A stretch of 37,679 nt of DNA from CAZLMF01 sp964560565 (GTDB lineage: Bacteria > Bacillota > Clostridia > Oscillospirales > Ruminococcaceae): the NCBI GenBank assembly GCA_964560565.1, contig CAZLMF010000002.1, positions 1-37,679 on the forward strand, read 5' to 3'. Both the position numbers and the translations under genes were made by a program. Under the pieces are notes generated by a model. It was not told the origin of the DNA and searched no databases. It saw nothing but the letters and a program-made list of their open reading frames with translations. Shown piece after piece: positions 32,606 through 37,679 of this stretch. Each line of letters opens with the position of its first letter. Position 1 is the first letter of the stretch.

Positions 32606-32626
32606 CAATATATTTTACGACATAAA
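32606..32626 (+). repeat. 21-bp repeat, copy 1 (regulatory candidate)
   Basis: Core TTTTACGACATAAA at 32613-32626, preceded by CAATATA. It matches copy 2 in 20 of 21 positions. A consensus TATAAT lies at 32631-32636, so this copy covers the -35 region of a probable promoter for the short RNA. Confidence 0.7.
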
Positions 32627-32639
32627 AGGCTATAATAAC

Positions 32640-32735
32640 TTTAGAAAAATAAATATCATTCCTCAATGCATGATGCTCGTAGGAATAGAGTTAAAATTGG
32701 GACCTAAAGGATTAGTTATCCTCTAGGTCTTTTTT
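32640..32735 (+). ncRNA. Putative short RNA before the flagellar operon
   Basis: A TATAAT box at 32631-32636 and a strong terminator at 32701-32729 frame a transcript of roughly 90 bases. It contains a stem ATTCCT/AGGAAT (about 32659-32684) with an inner GCA/TGC pairing. No known RNA family recognised and no ORF with a ribosome site. It could instead be only the trailer and terminator of the c-di-GMP operon. Confidence 0.3.
32701..32735 (+). terminator. Terminator before the flagellar operon
   Basis: GACCTAaaGGAT, loop, ATCCtcTAGGTC followed by a run of six T. A clear intrinsic terminator on the plus strand, 140 bases after the ComFB-like gene. Confidence 0.85.
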
Positions 32736-32945
32736 CATGTACCAAATATTGTCATTTATTATGTAATATTAAGTTACAATTATACAAATTGCATAATTTA
32801 AGACCACGAATTTACACAGATTGCGACAAAATGATATACGTTTAGGCAATATATATTGTGTTCTCGAGCGTTGTGTGATACAATATGTTTAATTAAACAA
32901 CTATACGTATAATCAAACAAAATTAAACTATTAGTTACTAGCAGA

Positions 32946-32966
32946 CAATATCTTTTACGACATAAA
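32946..32966 (+). repeat. 21-bp repeat, copy 2, before flgB (regulatory candidate)
   Basis: Core TTTTACGACATAAA at 32953-32966, preceded by CAATATC, 43 bases before the flgB start codon. The sequence after it (TTTATTTACTTGATATA) has no clean TATAAT at the same distance as copy 1. It may be a protein-binding site or a non-housekeeping promoter of the flagellar operon. Confidence 0.65.
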
Positions 32967-33008
32967 TTTATTTACTTGATATATTTTTTAAGGAAAAAGG
33001 AGGTTATT

Positions 33009-33383
33009 ATGGCACTTTTTAATACTCAAAGCTTTAATATTACCAAGCAGGGATTGGATGCCTTGTGGCTTAAACAGCAGGTAATCTCCCAAAACATTGC
33101 AAACCAAAACACTCCGGATTACAAGCAAAAGCATGTCGAATTTTCGGGTGTACTAAGAGAAAAGCTAGATGCCAATGGCGATAGAGTAGGCAAGAAAAGG
33201 CTTGAAATTCAAACTACAGTTATTGAGGAAGACTTCACCAATGGTCAGCCCGACGGCAACAATGTAGATGCCGACCAGCAGCAGCTTGAGCTTGCAAGGG
33301 CTCAACTGCAATATGAAGCTCTTATCAACAAAATTAACGGCGAGTTTTCAAATTTAAGAACAGCGATGAGAACATCAGGATAA
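33009..33383 (+). CDS. flgB: Flagellar basal-body rod protein FlgB
   Basis: A 124-residue proximal rod subunit. The family motif QNIANQNTPDYK is near the N-terminus (about residue 30), and the C-terminal helix (LQYEALINKINGEFSNLRTA) is typical. The ATG at 33009 has AAAGGAGG upstream at a good distance; an ATG 11 codons earlier would put that site inside the gene. First gene of the flagellar operon, 26 bases before flgC. Confidence 0.95.
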   Translation: MALFNTQSFNITKQGLDALWLKQQVISQNIANQNTPDYKQKHVEFSGVLREKLDANGDRVGKKRLEIQTTVIEEDFTNGQPDGNNVDADQQQLELARAQLQYEALINKINGEFSNLRTAMRTSG

Positions 33384-33409
33384 GCTGATTTAACAAGGAG
33401 GCTACAAAA

Positions 33410-33925
33410 GTGGCGTTTTTAAGCTCACTTAATATAGCAGGCTCAGCATTAAGCGCTGAAAGACTGCGAATGGATATTATTTCACAGAACATTGCCAACT
33501 CAAAGGTTACAAGAACCGAAGACGGTGAGGCATATCGCCGCCAGTTAGTTGTCTTTTCAGAGAATAAAAGCTTTGAAAGCATACTAAAGCGAGCAATGAA
33601 CGGGGAGGAAACCTACCTCTCTGCCTCTGAACAACTCAAAGCAAGCATAAGAAGCAGAATAGGTGCACGTGGCAATGATGTTACCGACACACAATACAAG
33701 GGCGTGGTCGTGTCCGAGGTAGTCGAGGACGAAACTGACCTTATGCCAGTTTACGATCCCACCCATATACATGCAGATGAAAACGGATACGTCTGGTATC
33801 CCAACGTTGATGTCGCCGAGGAGCAAATTGACCTCATGGCAGCAACAAGGGCATACGAGGCGAATTTGACTGTTATAAATGCTGTAAAGTCAATGGCAAG
33901 CAAAGCCCTTCAGATAGGGAAGTAG
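33410..33925 (+). CDS. flgC: Flagellar basal-body rod protein FlgC
   Basis: A 171-residue rod subunit. QNIANSKVTRTEDGEAYRRQ near residue 27 and the C-terminal signature VAEEQIDLMAATRAYEANLT are both diagnostic. It starts with GTG, with AAGGAGG eight bases before. About 30 residues longer than many FlgC proteins, the extra length lying in the middle part around residues 60-105 (SEQLKASIRSRIGARGN and after). Follows flgB by 26 bases. Confidence 0.95.
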   Translation: MAFLSSLNIAGSALSAERLRMDIISQNIANSKVTRTEDGEAYRRQLVVFSENKSFESILKRAMNGEETYLSASEQLKASIRSRIGARGNDVTDTQYKGVVVSEVVEDETDLMPVYDPTHIHADENGYVWYPNVDVAEEQIDLMAATRAYEANLTVINAVKSMASKALQIGK

Positions 33926-33967
33926 AAATTAATCGAATAGAAATGAAACTCATCGGAGGAAGAAAAA

Positions 33968-34285
33968 ATGTTTATAGTTCCAATGTCAAGCTCAATCACA
34001 CCAATGACAGGGATTACCACAGCCGCAGATAAGGACAAAATCGCTCAAAACGAAGCCTCAGGGCTCGTTCCTTTTAAGGAAATATTTGATTCGCTACTAA
34101 CAAATGCAGTAGAAACTGCCGAGGTATCAAGCGAAGACGCAACTAAGGTCATGCTTGGGGAAATCGATGATTTGCATACTGTCGGCATAAATGCACAAAA
34201 GGCAGCTATTGCCCTTGAGCTATTTGTGACGGTTAAAAACCAGGCAATAGCAGCATACAATGAAATAATCAAAATGCAACTATAA
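33968..34285 (+). CDS. fliE: Flagellar hook-basal body complex protein FliE
   Basis: A 105-residue protein joining the MS ring to the rod. The C-terminal part (IGINAQKAAIALELFVTVKNQ-like, with KAAIALELFVTVKN and AYNEIIKMQL) is the FliE signature. GGAGGAAG precedes the ATG. Follows flgC by 42 bases, in the standard order. Confidence 0.92.
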   Translation: MFIVPMSSSITPMTGITTAADKDKIAQNEASGLVPFKEIFDSLLTNAVETAEVSSEDATKVMLGEIDDLHTVGINAQKAAIALELFVTVKNQAIAAYNEIIKMQL

Positions 34286-34400
34286 TATCTTAGCTGATTT
34301 CTCATGTTAGGATAACATACCATAAGTATAAAGACTAAACATAACTACAATCAGTACATTAAAATTTTACTAGAAATTATTTATTATTGAGGTAGTCACA

Positions 34401-34442
34401 ATGCGTATAAATATGGGGGTTTATATAGATGGATCAGCTTAA
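34401..34442 (+). CDS. Possible 13-codon leader ORF overlapping the fliF start
   Basis: ATG at 34401 with GAGGT seven bases upstream opens MRINMGVYIDGSA, ending at TAA 34440-34442, 13 bases inside fliF and in a different frame. The ribosome site of this ORF is better than that of fliF. Could be a translation-coupling leader, or chance. Confidence 0.3.
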   Translation: MRINMGVYIDGSA

Positions 34443-36033
34443 AAAGCTATTCGAATCAATAGGTGAGTTTTGGAAGCGACAAACCAAAAAAGCTAAAACT
34501 GTTATCATTTCAGTTGGAGCATTCATACTTGTACTTTCAATTGTTCTCACCTTAATACTTAACAATGAAAGCTACACTACTCTATATTCTGGGCTTGACT
34601 CCACGCAAGCGGCGGAAATTATCACAGAGCTGCAATCGATGGGGATAGAATCATCAATCACCTCAGGCGGTGCAATATCAGTACCTAAGGAGCAGATGCT
34701 TTCAATTCAAATGCAGCTTGCGGTAAAAGGTTACCCCCGTGACACAGTAAACTATGATGTATGGGACGAAAGCATAAATATGTTTTCAACTGACTATGAC
34801 AAGCGCGAAATATCAAGAAGACAAACGGAAACAAGACTTACAGCTACATATAAAACCCTTGCAGGCGTAAAGGATGCCATTGTATCCCTTGATATACCAC
34901 AAATTAGGGACACCGTAATAAACGATAATCAAGATGAAGCAACCGCATCAGTGGTGCTCCATCTAAAGGCAGGATATGACCTTTCCAGTAGCGAAGTAAT
35001 AGGCATAAAAAATATAGCCGCAGGAGCAGTTTCCACTCTTACCGCTGATAACGTTATCATTACCGACGGCACAGGTGCGCTTTTAACCGCAGATGATGAT
35101 GACGAAGTTGACGAAGTGCAAAAGTTGAACTTCAAAACTCAGTACGAGGAGTTATTAAAGGAGAAAATTACTGAACTGCTTATTCCCTTCTTTGGCAAGG
35201 AAGGTATTGTAGTCGGCGTTGATGCAAGGCTCAACTACGACAAGCAGCTCACTGATATAGTCGAATATACCCCCTCAAACGGCGACGGCACAGGCATGGT
35301 TGACGATAAAGAAAACTCGGGTAGCATAGGGGGCAACATAATAGACGGCGGAGTTGTCGGCACTGACCCAAATGCTGACGATGTTCCTAATTATCCTACA
35401 ATTGAGTTCGCTGAAACCGGCGAGGGCTATTATGATTGGGTAACCAAAACCCACTACCTTGTCAACACCCGCAAACAGCAGATTGAGAAAAGTGGATATG
35501 CAGTTGACGATATTACCATTTCTGTATCCTTGAATAAGGAAGAAATGGAGCTTGGCGAGCGTGAGCAAATATCCGAGCTTGTGGCGTATGCAGCAGGCAC
35601 TAAGGTAGACAGCGTTATGGTATTTAACAACACATTCCTAAAGCCAGGAGAGGTTATAAATCCAGGTACGGACGATATTCCTCTTGTTCCCCAGTGGACA
35701 CTGGAACAACTACTCTTATACGGAGGAGTTGCCCTTGGGATATTGGTGCTGGTTATTCTTGTGCTTATGCTTATTACAAGAGGTTCAAGGAAGAGGAAAA
35801 GACTTCGCAGGAAACAAGCATTGCTTGCTCAGCAGCAAGAGAAGGACGCAAAGGATAATTCACCCTTCAACATTCCGATTAAGCAAGACTTTAACATTCC
35901 AAGCCTTTCAGAGGCTTCAAGACAGGATACAAAGGAATCAGTTCTTAAACGTGAAATTGGCGAATTTGCAATGACAAGTCCTGAAATTGCCGCACAACTT
36001 ATCAGAGGATGGCTTAAAGAGGAGGATTATTGA
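34429..36033 (+). CDS. fliF: Flagellar MS-ring protein FliF
   Basis: A 534-residue MS-ring subunit. Two membrane segments (about 24-46 and 427-450) flank the large extracytoplasmic ring-building part, including TTLYSGLDSTQAAEIITELQ, YNMFSTDYDKREISRRQTE-like sequence and VSVSLNKEE-like strands. The cytoplasmic tail ends EIAAQLIRGWLKEED, the FliG-binding element. The ribosome site is weak (GGGGG nine bases before ATG), and a short leader ORF overlaps the start. A 143-base gap separates it from fliE, the largest in the operon. The stop overlaps the fliG start (TGATG). Confidence 0.95.
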   Translation: MDQLKKLFESIGEFWKRQTKKAKTVIISVGAFILVLSIVLTLILNNESYTTLYSGLDSTQAAEIITELQSMGIESSITSGGAISVPKEQMLSIQMQLAVKGYPRDTVNYDVWDESINMFSTDYDKREISRRQTETRLTATYKTLAGVKDAIVSLDIPQIRDTVINDNQDEATASVVLHLKAGYDLSSSEVIGIKNIAAGAVSTLTADNVIITDGTGALLTADDDDEVDEVQKLNFKTQYEELLKEKITELLIPFFGKEGIVVGVDARLNYDKQLTDIVEYTPSNGDGTGMVDDKENSGSIGGNIIDGGVVGTDPNADDVPNYPTIEFAETGEGYYDWVTKTHYLVNTRKQQIEKSGYAVDDITISVSLNKEEMELGEREQISELVAYAAGTKVDSVMVFNNTFLKPGEVINPGTDDIPLVPQWTLEQLLLYGGVALGILVLVILVLMLITRGSRKRKRLRRKQALLAQQQEKDAKDNSPFNIPIKQDFNIPSLSEASRQDTKESVLKREIGEFAMTSPEIAAQLIRGWLKEEDY

Positions 36034-37043
36034 TGGCAGATACTTCAAGATTAACACCGGGACAAAAAGCGGCGACAGTTATCGCTTCAATGGGCACAGA
36101 CAGTGCGTCTGCTATCTATAAGCATCTTAATGACGAGGAAGTCGAAAAGCTTACACTTGAGGTTTCAAAGCTTGAATACCTAGGGATTGAAACCGTTCAG
36201 GATATATTAAACGATTTTTATGGTCTTTGTCTTACACAAAAGGTAATAGCAGAGGGTGGAGTTGATTATGCCCGTCAGATACTTGAAAAGGCATTCGGCG
36301 CTCAGACAGCTCAGCAACTCATGGAAAGGGTAACTAAGTCCCTTAAGACTAAGGCATTTGATTTTATACGCAAGGCGGATTATAAAAACCTACTTGCAAT
36401 AGTACAAAATGAACACCCACAGACAATAGCTTTGATTCTTTCCTATGCAAGATCCGACCAAGCAGCGGCGATAATCGCCGAGCTTCCAAAGGAAAAAAGG
36501 ATTGACGTTGTCGAGCGCATAGCAAAGATGGACAGCGCCTCACCTGAAATAATTAAGTCAATTGAGCGCACACTAGAGCGTAAGTTCACTTCAATAGTAT
36601 CAATGGACTTTACTGAAATTGGCGGTATAAACTACATTGCGGATGTACTCAACAATGTTGACCGAGGCACAGAGAAGCATATCTTTGACGAGCTTGCAGT
36701 CCGTGACCCTAAGCTTGTTGAAGAAATCAGGTTAAAGATGTTCGTATTCGAGGACATTGTCAACCTTGACCCCACATCAATTCAGACATTTATCAAGGAA
36801 GTCGATCCCAAGGATTTGGCGGTTGCAATCAAGGGCTCAACGCCCGAGGTTTCCGCGGTACTATTTGCAAATATGTCACAACGTATGCAGGAATCCCTGC
36901 AGGCGGATATTGAGTATCTTCATAATGTTAGGCTTAGGGATGTTGAAGAGGCGCAACAGCGCATTGTCGGCATAATTCGTAGGCTTGAGGATGAGGGATT
37001 GATAATCGTCGCAAAGGGCGGAAAGGACGAGATCATTGCGTAG
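36033..37043 (+). CDS. fliG: Flagellar motor switch protein FliG
   Basis: A 336-residue rotor protein that transmits torque and sets rotation direction. The N-terminal domain binds FliF; the middle domain has the NEHPQTIALIL (EHPQ) motif; the C-terminal domain holds the charged torque helix (LAVAIKGSTPEVSAVLFANM, then SQRMQESLQADIE). The ATG at 36033 shares its A with the fliF stop and has GAGGAGG upstream; a TTG one codon earlier is less likely. Full length. Confidence 0.96.
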   Translation: MADTSRLTPGQKAATVIASMGTDSASAIYKHLNDEEVEKLTLEVSKLEYLGIETVQDILNDFYGLCLTQKVIAEGGVDYARQILEKAFGAQTAQQLMERVTKSLKTKAFDFIRKADYKNLLAIVQNEHPQTIALILSYARSDQAAAIIAELPKEKRIDVVERIAKMDSASPEIIKSIERTLERKFTSIVSMDFTEIGGINYIADVLNNVDRGTEKHIFDELAVRDPKLVEEIRLKMFVFEDIVNLDPTSIQTFIKEVDPKDLAVAIKGSTPEVSAVLFANMSQRMQESLQADIEYLHNVRLRDVEEAQQRIVGIIRRLEDEGLIIVAKGGKDEIIA

Positions 37044-37679
37044 TGGAAGGGTAGTCAAATCAACCCAAATAAGCCCCAATGATTTACAGCAGCCGACACA
37101 GGGCGTGCAAGCTTATAACAATGGGGTTTATAAGTCGTCTGACGTAAACATAGAGCAAAAAAGCGTAATTGTCAGCAATAAGCCCGCTGTGCAGTCAAAT
37201 GCTGCTAAACCTACAAAGCCATTAGCCTCAAAAACAAGCGCAAAAAAAGGTGAAGCTTTTGCTTCTGAGAGCGACAGGCTAACTGCTTATGAGAACCAGT
37301 TAAATATGTTCGAGGAAAACCTCAACGTTCAAGCTGCAAGGATGGTTTCCGATGCAAATATGAACGCACAATCCATTGTAGTTGCAGGTAAGGTTGAAGC
37401 AGAGCGCATAATAAACGAAGCAAAGGCATCAGCTGCCGCTATTACCGAGCAGGCAAGGCTCGAGGGCATTCGCCTTGGCACTGAGCAGGCTAAAATGGAC
37501 TGCAAGGAACAGCTTGACGCTGCCGCAGAGCTTTTAAGGGAGATAGAAGATAACAAGAGCGCATCCTACCGCAGACATGAAGGCGATTTAGTGGAGCTTG
37601 CAATCGACTGCGCACAGCGAGTTATCCTCAAAAGCATGGAGGATGACAGCTCGCAAATCCTAGAAATGCTTAAAAAGGC
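37036..37679 (+). CDS. fliH: Flagellar assembly protein FliH, cut by window edge
   Basis: The frame from TTG 37036 runs open to the window end (214 codons). The N-terminus MRSGRVVKSTQI fits FliH proteins, which start with a VxK(S) element. A disordered Lys/Ser/Pro stretch follows (about 20-75), then a long coiled coil (VVAGKVEAERIINEAKASAA and after) and the beginning of the V-type ATPase E-like domain (VELAIDCAQRVILKSM). FliH is the stator that regulates the export ATPase FliI, expected next. AAAGGA lies eight bases before the TTG, and the start overlaps fliG by eight bases. Confidence 0.88.
   Translation, partial: MRSGRVVKSTQISPNDLQQPTQGVQAYNNGVYKSSDVNIEQKSVIVSNKPAVQSNAAKPTKPLASKTSAKKGEAFASESDRLTAYENQLNMFEENLNVQAARMVSDANMNAQSIVVAGKVEAERIINEAKASAAAITEQARLEGIRLGTEQAKMDCKEQLDAAAELLREIEDNKSASYRRHEGDLVELAIDCAQRVILKSMEDDSSQILEMLKK

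Larger units (their letters stand above)
32561..33008. other. AT-rich region between the c-di-GMP operon and flgB
   Basis: About 450 bases without a supported ORF. It holds two copies of a 21-bp sequence with one mismatch (32606-32626 and 32946-32966), a putative short RNA ending at a strong terminator (32640-32730), and several palindromes: CAATATATATTG (32847-32858), ATATTGT/ACAATAT arms (32853-32859, 32880-32886), GTTTAATTAAAC (32887-32898) and TATACGTATA (about 32902-32911). The flgB ribosome site AAAGGAGG ends it. No c-di-GMP riboswitch pattern was recognised. Confidence 0.7.

Noticed and set aside
32740..33008. Search for a c-di-GMP riboswitch in the flgB leader
   Set aside because: The genes around make one attractive, but I could not find the conserved GEMM core or matching stems in this AT-rich region. 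A covariance search would decide.
1..37679. CRISPR arrays, tRNA or rRNA genes, insertion sequences
   Set aside because: No regular repeat-spacer pattern, no tRNA-like cloverleaf with conserved T-loop, no rRNA sequence and no transposase motif were noticed on either strand. A tool-based scan was not possible.

Overview
The window looks like a chromosome segment of a motile, low-to-mid GC, anaerobic Clostridia-type Firmicute, probably a scaffold from a draft or metagenome assembly because it contains a run of exactly 100 N (23167-23266). The support is purine-rich Shine-Dalgarno sites with frequent GTG/TTG starts, -35/-10 promoters with 17-bp spacers, Gram-positive-style lipoproteins, and the flgB-flgC-fliE-fliF-fliG-fliH gene order known from Bacillus and Clostridia. 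No rRNA, tRNA or CRISPR array was seen.

Layout. (1) 1-3020, minus strand: small terminase, large terminase, portal and the first codons of a fourth gene, the start of a phage packaging/head operon with its own promoter and an operator-like inverted repeat. (2) 3141-7504, plus: glycogen phosphorylase and a cytoplasmic GH13 alpha-glucan hydrolase, with a perfect 15-bp inverted repeat inside the GH13 gene, ended by a terminator. (3) 7524-10527 and 20505-21890, minus: three paralogous sugar-type solute-binding lipoproteins without permeases. Each has its own near-consensus promoter, TGTA-NN-CG-NN-TACA operator-like sites and a related GCGGAGC/GCTCCGC terminator. (4) 10888-17950, minus: a six-gene envelope operon holding two membrane-anchored transglutaminase-like proteins, two lipoproteins, a DUF3137 protein and LemA. 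(5) 18087-20359, minus: a histidine kinase/response regulator pair. (6) 22105-23904: a 70-residue Ser-rich peptide gene overlapping a glycosyltransferase-like gene that runs into the N gap, and on the other side of the gap a membrane protein with a C-terminal zinc ribbon. (7) 24131-26789: polysaccharide deacetylase, bactofilin, and a convergent PH-like membrane protein. (8) 26903-32560, plus: PilZ protein, membrane diguanylate cyclase, PAS-GGDEF(degenerate)-EAL protein, ParA ATPase and a ComFB-like protein. (9) 32561-37679: an AT-rich regulatory region with a putative short RNA, then the flagellar basal-body operon, with fliH cut by the window end.

How it fits together. Regions 2 and 3 suggest oligosaccharide capture and intracellular alpha-glucan breakdown, the uptake part apparently under one LacI-type repressor encoded elsewhere. 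Regions 8 and 9 place synthesis, degradation and two candidate receptors of c-di-GMP directly upstream of the flagellar operon; a 21-bp sequence repeated with one mismatch before both the putative RNA and flgB hints at shared control. The least explained parts are the transglutaminase operon, the Ser-rich peptide/glycosyltransferase pair at the gap, and the ParA/ComFB pair.
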